Made by a program: the position numbers and the translations under genes. From the NCBI GenBank assembly GCA_030681195.1, contig JAUXXJ010000012.1, positions 124,001 through 188,000 on the forward strand: DNA of 64,000 nucleotides, read 5' to 3'. This DNA is from Rhodocyclaceae bacterium (GTDB taxonomy: Bacteria > Pseudomonadota > Gammaproteobacteria > Burkholderiales > Rhodocyclaceae). Shown here piece after piece: positions 10,534-19,321 of this stretch (within the stretch, counting starts at the first letter, position 1; each line of letters begins with the position of its first letter). The notes below the pieces were generated by a model. That model searched no databases. It was not told the DNA's origin and was given only the letters and a program-made list of their open reading frames with translations.

Positions 10534-11126
10534 TCGATTCCCGGCATCGCCTGCACGCCGGCCTGGAAGGCGTGCTTGACCAGCGTCATGTCGGTGACGG
10601 TGTCGGCGGCATCGACCAGTTCCTGCGGCGCGGCACGACCGGTGACGATCAAATGCTGCATGGTTGGTCGGGCGGCAATCGCGGCGAGCACTTCGGTCAT
10701 GTCGAGCCAGCGATACTTGAGCGCGTAGGTAAATTCGTCGAGGATCACGAGGTCCACTTCCGGGTTGGCCAGCGCCTGCCGCGCCACTTCCCACGCCGTT
10801 TGCGCGGCGGCGGCATCCTTGCCATCGTCCTGTGTTTCCCAGGTGAAGCCGGCGCCCATCACATGCCATTGCACGCTTGGCTGCGCGCGAAAGAAGGCTT
10901 CCTCGCCGGTGTCGGAACGGTTCTTGACGAACTGGACGACGACGGCGCGCTGGCCGTGGCCGAGCGCACGCGCCAGCACGCCGAAGGCAGCCGAGGACTT
11001 GCCTTTGCCATTGCCGGTGTGGATCAGGAAGAGGCCGCGTGCCATCCCGGCAGCGCCGACTTTCTGGTCGACAACCTCTTTCTTGCGCTGCATGCGGATG
11101 CGATGGCGTTCGTCTTTTTCAGTCAT
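10527..11126 (-). CDS. cobO: Cob(I)yrinic acid a,c-diamide adenosyltransferase (CobO/BtuR)
   Basis: A 199-residue ATP:corrinoid adenosyltransferase of the CobA/CobO/BtuR type. The P-loop is HTGNGKGKSSAAFG; VVVQFVKNR, DLVILDEFTYALKY and LIVTGRAAPQELVDAAD are conserved landmarks. It attaches the 5'-deoxyadenosyl group to the corrinoid cobalt. The gene overlaps the upstream btuF-like gene in ATGA and cobB by seven bases. The N-terminal segment KVGAAGMA falls on a diverged copy of the dispersed repeat, in the same frame as in cobT and cobQ. Confidence 0.95.
11041..11064 (-). repeat. Dispersed repeat, diverged copy inside cobO
   Basis: GCCATCCCGGCAGCGCCGAC followed by TTTC; in frame, encoding KVGAAGMA. 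Confidence 0.6.
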
Positions 11127-11917
11127 GGATGAATCTCCCGCATCGTCTGACGCAGTTGCTCCAGCCCTTTCAGCAGGTCGGGGCCGGGGTGGGTGAATAG
11201 CGGGCCATCAAGCGGCAGAATGGGCACGCCCGGCATGGCGATGGCGACGTTGCAGACTTCGTCGCGACGATTCTTGAGCGTGAAGAGGTAGTCCGGCTTG
11301 CGCTCCTTTATCCAGGCGGCAACATCACCATCAGGTTTGCCTGGATGGAAGTTGCGGATGCTGTCATGGTCGGCAACGACCTCAAAACCGGCGGCAATCA
11401 GCAGTTCGTGCAGGGTGGTGCCACGGCCGAAGGAGTAGGGCGCCTCGCCGCAGGCCGAGAGCATCAGCACACGCCGGTTCTGGCCATTCACGCGCTGTGC
11501 CGCCGCGCGCCAGTCGGCGGCGAAACGTGCGACGCGTGTGTCGATGTCGGCCAGACCCGCTGCACGGCCGATATCGCGCAGCATGGCTTCAACGCCGGTC
11601 ATGCCGCGAAAGCCGTCGACGCGGAGGGCCTGCGCACCGGCAGGTGCGGCGGCCTGCCAGGTTTCCGGCTTGGTCCAGTTCGAGGTGATCATCAGTTGCG
11701 GGTCGAGCAGCGCGATGGCGTCGACATCGGGATCGATGACGCCGCCGGTGCGTGGTCGATCAAGTTCATCGTAGCGGCTGACGCCAACGATGCAGCGTTC
11801 GAGACCGAGCCAGCCGAGGGCGCGCGTGATGTAGGGCGACTGGCTGACAATGCGCGGGCAGTCGTTCGCCTGGGCGATGCCGGTCAGCAGCATGAGTGTA
11901 ATGAGCAGAAAGCGCAT
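11123..11917 (-). CDS. Second BtuF-like periplasmic cobalamin-binding protein
   Basis: A 264-residue substrate-binding protein with a short signal peptide (MRFLLITLMLLTGIAQA). RIVSQSPYITRALGWLG, LLDPQLMITSNWTKPETW and YSFGRGTTLHELLIAAG place it in the BtuF/FecB class, but it differs clearly from the btuF product at 6.4 kb. Because it lies three bases after btuD and under the riboswitch, it is the more likely partner of this BtuCD importer. The other copy may serve a different corrinoid. Four-base overlap with cobO. Confidence 0.82.
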   Translation of the reverse strand: MRFLLITLMLLTGIAQANDCPRIVSQSPYITRALGWLGLERCIVGVSRYDELDRPRTGGVIDPDVDAIALLDPQLMITSNWTKPETWQAAAPAGAQALRVDGFRGMTGVEAMLRDIGRAAGLADIDTRVARFAADWRAAAQRVNGQNRRVLMLSACGEAPYSFGRGTTLHELLIAAGFEVVADHDSIRNFHPGKPDGDVAAWIKERKPDYLFTLKNRRDEVCNVAIAMPGVPILPLDGPLFTHPGPDLLKGLEQLRQTMREIHP

Positions 11918-11920
11918 GGG

Positions 11921-12670
11921 CTACTCCGGGATAAAGAAATTCTCAACACGCCGCAGCGGATGGCCGTAGAGGGCTGACAGTGTCGCGGCATCGAGGATGT
12001 CCGCCGCCGGCCCGGCGATGTGCCGGCTGTCGCCGAACAACAACACCACCTGATCGCAGTAGCGCAGGGCAAGATTCGGATCGTGCAGCACCATCACGAT
12101 GGCGACGCCTTCCGCGCGTGCGCGCCGCGACAATAGTTCGAGGGTGGCGATCTGGTGGTTGAGGTCGAGGTGGGCAAGCGGCTCATCGAGCAGATACAGG
12201 CGTGGTGCCTGCGCAAGCAGCGCGGCAATCGCCACCCGCTGACGCTCGCCGCCCGACAGCGTGTGGATTTCGCGCGCCTCCATGCCGGCCAAGCTCATCG
12301 CTGCCAGCGCATGACGGGCGATCTGCGTATCCGCGCTCGATTCCCACGACCAGCGGTCGAGATGCGGATGGCGACCGGTCAGCACCGCTTCCAGCACGGT
12401 ACTGGCGAATGGGTCGCTGCGATCCTGGCCGAGCCAGCCGCGCCGCCGCGCGGCTTCGCGCAAGCCGTGTTCCGTATAGGTCTTGCCATCCAACAGCAAG
12501 GTGCCGGCATCGGCCGCCCGCAGGCCGGCGAGGGTAGCCAGCAGCGTCGACTTGCCCGCGCCGTTACGGCCCAGGATCGCCAAGCGGCTACCCGGCCTGA
12601 GATCAAGGTCGAGATCGCGGCAGACCTTGTGCAGGCCGATGCCGACGGAAAGATTGCGCGCCGCCAACAT
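11921..12670 (-). CDS. btuD: Cobalamin ABC transporter ATPase
   Basis: A 249-residue ABC ATPase: Walker A GRNGAGKST, signature LSGGERQRVAIA, Walker B RLYLLDEPLAHLD and switch His in MVLHDPN. It powers import of cobalamin through BtuC. The start overlaps the btuC stop by one base (TAATG). FecCDE-type siderophore ATPases look similar; the riboswitch and neighbours decide for cobalamin. Confidence 0.9.
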   Translation of the reverse strand: MLAARNLSVGIGLHKVCRDLDLDLRPGSRLAILGRNGAGKSTLLATLAGLRAADAGTLLLDGKTYTEHGLREAARRRGWLGQDRSDPFASTVLEAVLTGRHPHLDRWSWESSADTQIARHALAAMSLAGMEAREIHTLSGGERQRVAIAALLAQAPRLYLLDEPLAHLDLNHQIATLELLSRRARAEGVAIVMVLHDPNLALRYCDQVVLLFGDSRHIAGPAADILDAATLSALYGHPLRRVENFFIPE

Positions 12671-13641
12671 TACTTGCGCCCCAACAGGTAGAGGAACACC
12701 GGTACACCGATCAGCGCCGTCAGCACGCCCACCGGCAGCTGAATGGGCGCGACAATCGTGCGCGCCAGCGTGTCCGCCAGCACCAGCAGGCTGCCGCCCG
12801 CCAGCACGGACGCCGGCAGCAGCAGTCGCTGGTCGTTGCCAATGGCGAGACGCACCAAATGCGGCACCACCAGACCCACAAAGCCGATCGAGCCGGCGGT
12901 GGTCACCGCCACCGCCGTCATCAACGAAGCGACGACATAAACCAGACGACGCAAGCCGGAGACGGCCACACCGAGCGCGACGGCCTGCTCGGCCCCGCGC
13001 GCGAGCAGGTTGAGCTCACGCGCAAACGGCAAGGCGGCGAGGATGCCGACAAGCAGCACCGCCAGCGCCGGCTTGGGGTCGGCGACCAGGGACAGATCGC
13101 CCATCAGCCAGAACAACATGCCGTGGATCTTCTGCTCGGGCGCCAGCGTCAGCATCAAGGCAATCACGGCACCGCAACCGGCCGCCACCACCACGCCGGT
13201 GAGCAGCAGGCGCGTCTGCGTCCAGCTGCCATCACCGCGAGCAAGACCAAACACGATCAGCATCGCCGCCAGCGCACCCATGAACGAAAAGCTCGCGATC
13301 CCGAAACCGGCAAGACCCAACAGCATGGCGGACAGCGCGCCGACACCGGCACCGCCGGAGATGCCGAGCACATAGGGATCAGCCAATGGATTTCTCAACA
13401 AGACCTGCATCAGCGCGCCGGCCAGTGCCAGCAGCCCGCCGCAAGCGAAGCCCGCCAGCGCGCGCGGCAGGCGCAAGTCGAGGACAATGGCATCGCTCGG
13501 CGTCGTCGCCCCGGTCAGTGCTGCCAAGACGTCACGCAAGGGCAGTGCAATGCTGCCCACCGCGAGCGCCACAGCCAGACTCGCCACGCTCAGCAGGGTG
13601 AGCAGGGCGAGAACCAGCAGGGCGCGGCGGCGGGAGGGCAT
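12670..13641 (-). CDS. btuC: Cobalamin ABC transporter permease
   Basis: A 323-residue FecCD-family permease with about ten hydrophobic spans. Family motifs include LRLPRALAGFACGGLLALAG, LADPYVLGISGGAGVGALSA, GSIGFVGLVVPHLVR and the ending GVPVFLYLLGRK. It forms the inner-membrane channel of the BtuCDF importer. It lies three bases after btuB and overlaps btuD by one base. Confidence 0.92.
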   Translation of the reverse strand: MPSRRRALLVLALLTLLSVASLAVALAVGSIALPLRDVLAALTGATTPSDAIVLDLRLPRALAGFACGGLLALAGALMQVLLRNPLADPYVLGISGGAGVGALSAMLLGLAGFGIASFSFMGALAAMLIVFGLARGDGSWTQTRLLLTGVVVAAGCGAVIALMLTLAPEQKIHGMLFWLMGDLSLVADPKPALAVLLVGILAALPFARELNLLARGAEQAVALGVAVSGLRRLVYVVASLMTAVAVTTAGSIGFVGLVVPHLVRLAIGNDQRLLLPASVLAGGSLLVLADTLARTIVAPIQLPVGVLTALIGVPVFLYLLGRK

Positions 13642-13644
13642 GGG

Positions 13645-15501
13645 TTAGAAGTTGTGCCTCATGCCGAGGGAAAACGAGGTACCGGGAACGGCGTAGATGA
13701 ATCGTCCGTTGGAGGTCATGGTGTTGACGTAGTCGCGGTCGAAGAGGTTGTCGACACGGAACTCGATCCGCGTCTGCCTATTCATCGCCCATTTGCCGCT
13801 CAGGTTGAGCAGGCCATAGCCTCCCATTGGCTGGGTTTCGTTGTCACGATTGAAGCGACGCCCTACCAATTGCACTTCCCCGCCGAGAGTCCAGGGGCCA
13901 TTCTGCCAGTCGAGGGTCGCGTTTGCAGCCTGCTTGGCCCGCCGTCCCAGGCGCAGGCCACTGGCTTCATCGACGGCATTTAGGTAATCAAGGCTGGCGG
14001 AGTAGCTCCAGGCACCGCTGCTGCCTTGCGCGGAGAGGGTCCAGCCACGCAGGCGGGCGCGGGAAATGTTGCGGTAGCTTGTCGTCCCGGCGTCGTAGTC
14101 GATCATGTCGCGTACGCGATTGTTATAGGCAACCCAGGACAGGGTGTGCAGGCCAACTTCGCGTGCCACGCCGATCTCCAGATTGCGCGCGGTTTCCGGT
14201 TGCAGCGCAGGGTTGGCAACCAAGGAACCCGCGATGTTGGCGTAGAGTTGATACAGGGTCGGGGCACGGAAGGCGGTCGCGGCGGCAATGTGAGCACGCC
14301 AGACTTTGTTGATTTGGTAACCGTAGCTGGCGGTCCCCGTGCCAGCGCCGCCGAACTGGCTGTGTTGGTCGCGACGAGCGCCCAATTGCCAGCGATGGCC
14401 AGAGTGCGCTGCGCTCCAACCCAGTTGCAGGGCACTCAGGCGGGCAAAGTTTTGCGTAGGGAAGCGACTTACCGGGGCAGCATGTTGTTCCTGGGTTTCG
14501 GCGACCAGCAGACCTTGGCCTAGCGGCAAGCGTAGGTCGCTCTGCCAACTCAGGCTGCGATTGGTACTACGCAGGGGTGAGAAACCCGTAGCAGCAGCCG
14601 AGGTATAGCTGTTCTGTTCATCGACGACATGCGCCCAGCGAAACGTGCTTTTCCAGTTCTCGGTCAGGGTATTGCGTGCTGTCAGGCTCCAGACTTCGTT
14701 GCGGAAAACGATGCGGTTGTCGAAGGTGCCGGCTCCTGTCGTGCCGTCGCTCTGAGATTGGCCGCGATTGGTCTGCCCGGAAATCAGAAATTCATGATCC
14801 GGTGCAGGCCGGAAACCAAGGTTGAGCCCGGTGCTGCGATTGTGTAAACCATCGGCATCGGCATCGCGGTTGGTGGCGTTGCGGACCGTGCTGAAGCCAT
14901 CGCTGCGATGATCCGCCGCCGAGACGCGTATGCTCCAGCGTTCGTCGGCGAAAGCAGCGGCGCCACTGAACTTGTCCGTGCCATAGGAACCGGTGCCGGC
15001 AAAAGCTTCGCCACTGACCCCCTGCGCTGGGCGCCGCGTAATGATCTGGATCACGCCGCCTATGGCGTCTGATCCATGCACGGCACCCGCCGGGCCGCGC
15101 AGGATCTCGATGCGTTCCACATCGTCCAGCGCGAGATAACGCAGCGGCGAGCCACGCAAATCCATGGAGTTAACGGAGACGCCGTCAATTAGAACCTTGG
15201 TTTGCTCAGAGCGCGCACCGCGCAACACGACCTCGGTCTGCGTACCTGGTCCGCCAAGGCGGTTGACCTGAACCCCTGGTTGGCGCGCCAGTAATTCGGC
15301 AACAGTGCCGCTGCCCAGTCGCTCCAATGTTTCGCGTTCGATTACGCTGACATCGGCGAGTAGCTCATTGATGCGCTGGGCCTGACGGGTGGCGGTGACA
15401 ACGATTGCTGCCTCATCCTCGCTCGGCGCAGCGGCAGAAGTGGCTGGAAAGGCAATCGAAAACGCGACAGCGATGGCTATGCGCAATGGGTGAGTAGGCA
15501 T
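13645..15501 (-). CDS. btuB: TonB-dependent outer-membrane cobalamin receptor
   Basis: A 618-residue receptor with a signal peptide ending near ATSAAA. The TonB box is likely AIVVTATRQ; a plug domain follows (LLARQPGVQVNRLGGPGTQ, VLIDGVSVNS, IEILRGPAGAVHGSDAIGG), then a 22-strand-type barrel ending in the outer-membrane terminal Phe (SLGMRHNF). It is the first gene of the leftward operon, directly behind the cobalamin riboswitch, which supports a corrinoid substrate rather than a siderophore. Confidence 0.93.
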   Translation of the reverse strand: MPTHPLRIAIAVAFSIAFPATSAAAPSEDEAAIVVTATRQAQRINELLADVSVIERETLERLGSGTVAELLARQPGVQVNRLGGPGTQTEVVLRGARSEQTKVLIDGVSVNSMDLRGSPLRYLALDDVERIEILRGPAGAVHGSDAIGGVIQIITRRPAQGVSGEAFAGTGSYGTDKFSGAAAFADERWSIRVSAADHRSDGFSTVRNATNRDADADGLHNRSTGLNLGFRPAPDHEFLISGQTNRGQSQSDGTTGAGTFDNRIVFRNEVWSLTARNTLTENWKSTFRWAHVVDEQNSYTSAAATGFSPLRSTNRSLSWQSDLRLPLGQGLLVAETQEQHAAPVSRFPTQNFARLSALQLGWSAAHSGHRWQLGARRDQHSQFGGAGTGTASYGYQINKVWRAHIAAATAFRAPTLYQLYANIAGSLVANPALQPETARNLEIGVAREVGLHTLSWVAYNNRVRDMIDYDAGTTSYRNISRARLRGWTLSAQGSSGAWSYSASLDYLNAVDEASGLRLGRRAKQAANATLDWQNGPWTLGGEVQLVGRRFNRDNETQPMGGYGLLNLSGKWAMNRQTRIEFRVDNLFDRDYVNTMTSNGRFIYAVPGTSFSLGMRHNF

Positions 15502-15621
15502 TCGGTTCTCCCGCTAAGGCCAGCGTCCCCGCAGGCCAGTAATGGACACGAATGCACAGGGGGAAGGGGCGACGGAAAATCCCGACGCACCGCACCCCGC
15601 AGCGCATTCAACTGGATCGTC

Positions 15622-15785
15622 CGTGGCCGGTCTCCGGGCTCGGAAGTCTTGCTGTCTCGCCTTCCCGGGCAATCACCCAGTGGCATCATGAGACAGCCGC
15701 ACTTCCTTACCGTTGCGGGGGCAGCATAGGCATTTCACCTATTTCCCGTTTCACCCTGACGCAGCATCACGTCGCGGGCACCTCG
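15622..15785 (-). ncRNA. Cobalamin riboswitch upstream of btuB
   Basis: On the minus strand the leader contains the conserved B12-box CCACTG (plus-strand complement at 15677-15685) and the core GCCCCCGCAACGG with GTAAGGAAGTG (complement at 15694-15725), both hallmarks of AdoCbl riboswitches. It lies between a -10 box at 15801-15806 and the btuB start at 15501. Binding of cobalamin is expected to shut off btuB and the co-transcribed genes down to bluB. The exact ends are estimates from the paired regions. Confidence 0.93.
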
Positions 15786-15800
15786 AACGAAGCGGGGCGG

Positions 15801-15806
15801 ATTATA
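15801..15806 (-). promoter_or_regulatory. -10 box of the btuB operon promoter
   Basis: Reads TATAAT on the minus strand, just upstream of the riboswitch. The -35 area falls in a dispersed repeat copy and shows no good TTGACA match. Confidence 0.5.
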
Positions 15807-15811
15807 GGGAT

Positions 15812-15835
15812 GCCGTCCCGCCAGCGCCGACTTTT
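15812..15835 (-). repeat. Dispersed repeat, copy in the btuB promoter region
   Basis: Perfect match to the consensus, five bases upstream of the TATAAT of the btuB operon. Confidence 0.9.
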
Positions 15836-15917
15836 TTCTGCGGCGTGTTCGAACGAACCTTCAAAAGCCACGCGAACTGCTTGACCGGAAACCGATTTTC
15901 TAACAAACTGCGCGACC

Positions 15918-16112
15918 ATGAACGAACATCTCGGACGTCTCGAAGGCAAAATCGAGCAGGTCATCACCCTGTGCGATGCCCTGCGCGCCGAGAATCGTCG
16001 CCTGCATGATCGCGTCACGGCGCTTGAGGACGAAAAGCAAATCCTCACTGATCGCATGACGGAAGCCCGTGGTCGCCTCGAAGGCCTGATGGATAAGTTG
16101 CCCGCCGAATGA
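15918..16112 (+). CDS. zapB: ZapB-like cell division coiled-coil protein
   Basis: A 64-residue protein that is almost wholly a coiled coil (LEGKIEQVITLCDALRAENR, then heptads to the end). It precedes zapA, with which it overlaps in ATGA, the usual order in betaproteobacteria. ZapB-type proteins link the Z ring to the chromosome terminus through ZapA. The name rests on size, coiled coil and position. Confidence 0.75.
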   Translation: MNEHLGRLEGKIEQVITLCDALRAENRRLHDRVTALEDEKQILTDRMTEARGRLEGLMDKLPAE

Positions 16113-16456
16113 GTACGACCCTCGACATCAAGATTCAGGGCCGCGAATACCGTGTGGCCTGCCCGCCGGAAGAGGTGGAATCGCTCCAGTCGGCAGCGGA
16201 ACTGCTAAATACGCGGCTGGATGAGATCGCCAAAGCCACGAAGAGTACCGGTGAACGTCTGGCGATCATGACCGCGCTCAACTTGGCGCATGAGGTCGAT
16301 GCAGGCAAAACTGAAGCCATTCCGCAATCGCACACCGCGTCGGCATCAGAAAATTCCATCGCCACACCCATTGACGACGCGGAGTCGCTGCGTAGAATCG
16401 AAGCCATCGAAGCGCGTCTGGATGCAGCGCTCGCCCGGCAGAACGAACTGTTCTAG
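16109..16456 (+). CDS. zapA: Cell division protein ZapA
   Basis: A 115-residue ZapA. TLDIKIQGREYRVACPPEEV is the N-terminal FtsZ-associating domain, and ATKSTGERLAIMTALNLAHE starts the C-terminal helix used for dimerisation. It crosslinks FtsZ filaments. 6S RNA follows directly, the common zapA-ssrS arrangement. Confidence 0.92.
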   Translation: MSTTLDIKIQGREYRVACPPEEVESLQSAAELLNTRLDEIAKATKSTGERLAIMTALNLAHEVDAGKTEAIPQSHTASASENSIATPIDDAESLRRIEAIEARLDAALARQNELF

Positions 16457-16502
16457 TTATTTCAAACCCGCCGGGCTGGCCGCCTCTGTCGTGCTGACCA
16501 GA

Positions 16503-16692
16503 ATTCCCTGCGGTGCTCGCCTAGGCCATACATTCCTTGAACCAATGCTAATTGGCATCGGTCGCAGCCCATAGACGCCGCCGTTGTGAGTGTTCCCTCA
16601 GTCTCGTACTGTGGCGAACGCACCTGAAGCGGCAGGAAAGCGGCCACTCTGAACCCAGGTTCAGGATGCCGGCCAAACGACGCAGCGGGGAA
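16503..16692 (+). ncRNA. ssrS: 6S RNA
   Basis: The roughly 190-base stretch starts TTCCCTGCGGTGCTCGC and ends with the complementary GCAGCGGGGAA, forming the closing stem. The 3' half contains CTGAACCCAGGTTCAGGATG, the typical distal hairpin of proteobacterial 6S RNA. The position straight after zapA is the conserved one. 6S RNA mimics an open promoter and sequesters sigma-70 RNA polymerase in stationary phase. Ends are estimated from pairing; the usual downstream folate cyclo-ligase gene is not here. Confidence 0.85.
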
Positions 16693-16699
16693 CCCCTCA

Positions 16700-16740
16700 A
16701 AGTAGCTGCCCGGCATATTGCCTGGCAGCTACTTTTTTTT
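16700..16740 (+). terminator. Strong intrinsic terminator after 6S RNA
   Basis: AAGTAGCTGCC pairs perfectly with GGCAGCTACTT over a 12-base loop and is followed by an uninterrupted T-run. Confidence 0.92.
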
Positions 16741-16759
16741 CTGCGCTAACATCCCGCCC

Positions 16760-18019
16760 ATGAGCGAAAGCCACTCCTCTTCTACGGCCATGGATCAACT
16801 GTTTCTCGGGCGACAACCCATACTCGACGCATCCGGCGCATTGATCGGCTATGAATTGCTGTTTCGCGATTCAAACAACGCGGTCACACCGGCTGTCGCG
16901 GCGGCCGATGTCGTCTGCAAGGCATTTGCCGAGTTGGATCTGGCCAATGCACTGAGCGGCAACAAGGCCTTCCTGATCGCCGACGCAGCCTTCCTGCACC
17001 ATGAAGCCATCGAGACCCTGTCCGCTGAACAGGTGGTCTTTGAGGTACCTGCCGCACAACTGCGCGATGCCGTGTTGATGGAGCGCTGCCTGATGCTCAT
17101 TGAGCGTGGCTACGCCTTCTGTCTGCGCGACCCGGCCGAACTTGATGAAACCGCCTTGCTATTCCTGCGCCAGTCCATGTTCATGAAGCTGAACATCAAG
17201 GAACTGCCGGAAGAAACACTGACCCAATTTCTCAACCTGCCCGCTGATTTCCGTCCGCTCGCAATTGCCCACCATGTCGATACCGTAGCCGATCATGCCC
17301 ACGCGAAAGCACTCGGCTTTCAGTTCTTCCAAGGCTACTATTTTGCCGAGCCGACAATCGTAGAAGGCAAGAAGCTCGACCCGGCCTCGCAGGGTCTGAT
17401 CCGCATCATCAACCTGATTCATGCCGATGCCGACAGCGGCGAAATTGAGCAGGCCTTCAAGACCGAGACCGCACTGACAGTCAAACTGCTGCGCCTGACC
17501 AACTCGGTTGGCGTGGGTTTGCGCGTGCACATCAGCTCGGTCAAGCAGGCCATCAATGTCATCGGCCGACGCCACATCCAGCGCTGGTTGCAACTGCTGT
17601 TGTACAGCAATCATGGTGCCGGCGATGCTTTCGAACGCAATCCGTTGATGCAGCTGGCCGCCCTCAAGGGCCGCTTCATGGAATCACTGGCTGGCTACGC
17701 GCAGCCCCGTAACAAGGAGTTGGCCGAACAGGCTTTTCTCGTCGGCATGATGTCGCTGATGCCGGCCGCTCTGGGCATGCCGCTCGAAGCAATTCTGGAG
17801 CAGGTCGACATTGCCGCCCCCTTGCGCGACGCCCTGCTGACGCACGAAGGTGATCTCGGGCAACTGCTTTCGCTGACCGAATGCTTCGATAACGAGGATA
17901 TGGCCGGCACCCAGACTGCGCTGGGGAAAATGGGGCCATCGGTCTCGCTGGAACTGATGAACCGTTGTCTTGCTGATTCGATTGCCTGGGTGCAGGCACT
18001 CGCGACACAGGCCGAGTAA
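16760..18019 (+). CDS. EAL-HDOD signalling protein (YuxH type)
   Basis: A 419-residue protein. Residues 11-200 form a degenerate EAL domain: the opening FLGRQPILDASGALIGYELL is typical, but the catalytic EAL signature is replaced by YELLFR, so c-di-GMP hydrolysis is unlikely. The C-terminal half is an HDOD domain (IEQAFKTETALTVKLLRLTN, then INVIGRRHIQRWLQLLL). Proteins of this layout act as signalling adaptors. I start at MSESHSSS (16760); the frame extends back into the 6S terminator, which cannot be translated sensibly. The EVE gene follows after four bases. Confidence 0.88.
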   Translation: MSESHSSSTAMDQLFLGRQPILDASGALIGYELLFRDSNNAVTPAVAAADVVCKAFAELDLANALSGNKAFLIADAAFLHHEAIETLSAEQVVFEVPAAQLRDAVLMERCLMLIERGYAFCLRDPAELDETALLFLRQSMFMKLNIKELPEETLTQFLNLPADFRPLAIAHHVDTVADHAHAKALGFQFFQGYYFAEPTIVEGKKLDPASQGLIRIINLIHADADSGEIEQAFKTETALTVKLLRLTNSVGVGLRVHISSVKQAINVIGRRHIQRWLQLLLYSNHGAGDAFERNPLMQLAALKGRFMESLAGYAQPRNKELAEQAFLVGMMSLMPAALGMPLEAILEQVDIAAPLRDALLTHEGDLGQLLSLTECFDNEDMAGTQTALGKMGPSVSLELMNRCLADSIAWVQALATQAE

Positions 18020-18023
18020 TCCA

Positions 18024-18485
18024 ATGCGCTGCTGGCTGATGAAGAGTGAACCCTCCGTGGTCGGTATCGACCACGTGCTGGCCATGCCGAACCAGACGGT
18101 CGACTGGTGGGGCGTACGCAACTATCAGGCGCGCAATTTCATGCGTGACCAGATGAAGGTCGGCGACCAAGTGTTCTTCTACCACTCCAACTGTCCGGTG
18201 CCCGGCATCGCCGGGCTGGCCGAAGTATCCAAGCTGGCCTATCCAGACCGTACCCAGTTCGACCCGACCAGCCATTATTTCGACCCGAAGTCGACGCCGG
18301 AGAATCCGCGCTGGGTCAATGTGGATGTCCGCGTCGTCAGGAAGACCCGGCTGGTAAGCCTCGATGAATTGCGCACCCATCCAGAGTTGGCACAGATGCG
18401 CGTCCTGCAGCGTGGCAACCGCCTGTCGATTACCCCAGTCGATCCAGCCGAGTGGGATTTCATCGTCCGTGAATTGATGAAATGA
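18024..18485 (+). CDS. EVE domain protein
   Basis: A 153-residue single EVE domain (PUA-like fold). The start MRCWLMKSEPSVVGIDHV, the WWGVRNYQARNFMRDQMKVG block and FFYHSNCPVPGIAGLAEV are diagnostic. EVE domains bind modified bases in DNA or RNA; the exact ligand is unknown. It overlaps the next gene in ATGA. Confidence 0.93.
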   Translation: MRCWLMKSEPSVVGIDHVLAMPNQTVDWWGVRNYQARNFMRDQMKVGDQVFFYHSNCPVPGIAGLAEVSKLAYPDRTQFDPTSHYFDPKSTPENPRWVNVDVRVVRKTRLVSLDELRTHPELAQMRVLQRGNRLSITPVDPAEWDFIVRELMK

Positions 18486-19282
18486 CGGTCTGGTTGCTGG
18501 GCTATCTGGCCCTCGGTGCGGTCGCCGGCTTCTTTGCCGGCTTGCTTGGCGTCGGCGGTGGCGCCATCATGGTCCCGGTACTGGCGCTGATGTTCGCCGC
18601 TCAAGGTTTTCCCGACGCCCATCTGATGCACCTGGCCCTCGGCACCTCGATGGCCGCCATCGTGTTCACCTCGATTTCCTCCCTGCGCGCACACCACCAT
18701 CATGGCGCCGTTCTATGGCCAATTGTCTGGGCCATTGCACCGGGCATTCTGATCGGCACTTTCGTCGGGGCGCAATTCGCCAGCCAAATCCCGACACGTC
18801 CGCTGGCGATTTTTTTCACGCTGTTCATGAGCTATGTCGCCTTTCAGATGCTGGCGAACATCAAGCCCAAGCCCTCGCGCCAACTGCCCGGTTCGCTCGG
18901 CATGTTCCTCGTCGGCAGCGGCATTGGCGCCATCTCCGCACTGGCCGCCATCGGCGGCGGCTCGCTGTCCGTACCCTTCATGACCTGGTGCAATGTCAAG
19001 ATGCACCATGCCATTGGCACCTCGGCGGCCATTGGTCTGCCGATCGCCGTGGCCGGTACGCTGGGTTATCTGGTGGGCGGACAAGGCGCCACCGATTTGC
19101 CCGTGGGCGGCTTTGGCTACATTTACCTGCCCGCCTTGGTTGCCTGCGTGGCGATGAGCATGCTCACCGCACCGCTGGGGGCAAAAGCGGCGCACAAGCT
19201 CCCCGTCCCAATCCTGAAGAAAATTTTTGCCGGCGTCATCCTGCTGCTGCTAGCCAAAATGGTGCATGGCCTATTTCTGTAA
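18482..19282 (+). CDS. TauE/SafE family membrane transporter
   Basis: A 266-residue membrane protein with about eight spans and the two repeated family motifs: GLLGVGGGAIMVPVL in the first half and AAIGGGSLSVPFMTW in the second. Members export sulfite or organosulfur anions; the substrate here cannot be told. Its TAA stop is made from the leading A bases of a dispersed repeat copy. Confidence 0.92.
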   Translation: MTVWLLGYLALGAVAGFFAGLLGVGGGAIMVPVLALMFAAQGFPDAHLMHLALGTSMAAIVFTSISSLRAHHHHGAVLWPIVWAIAPGILIGTFVGAQFASQIPTRPLAIFFTLFMSYVAFQMLANIKPKPSRQLPGSLGMFLVGSGIGAISALAAIGGGSLSVPFMTWCNVKMHHAIGTSAAIGLPIAVAGTLGYLVGGQGATDLPVGGFGYIYLPALVACVAMSMLTAPLGAKAAHKLPVPILKKIFAGVILLLLAKMVHGLFL

Positions 19283-19305
19283 AAGGTCGGCGCTGGCAGG
19301 ACGGC
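19281..19305 (+). repeat. Dispersed repeat fused to the TauE-family stop codon
   Basis: The A-run supplies the last two bases of the TAA stop; the copy ends just before the TATACT box of the next gene. Confidence 0.85.
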
Positions 19306-19307
19306 GC

Positions 19308-19313
19308 TATACT
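19308..19313 (+). promoter_or_regulatory. -10 box of the diguanylate cyclase gene
   Basis: TATACT ends nine bases before the ATG at 19322, so the transcript would be nearly leaderless, and no ribosome-binding sequence is seen. The -35 area lies in the repeat and is not recognisable. Confidence 0.4.
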
Positions 19314-19321
19314 CCAAAAGC

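Noticed and set aside
10534..10869. Extended N-terminus of cobB
   Set aside because: The extra residues are the cobO gene read in another frame; cobB family proteins start at MVATPALL.
12859..13983. Rightward frame of 374 codons across btuC and btuB
   Set aside because: Composition (Gln/His/Arg-rich) is that of the complement of a membrane-protein gene; no recognisable domain.
15881..15909. TTGACC as promoter -35 for zapB
   Set aside because: No acceptable -10 at 16-18 bases; left unannotated.
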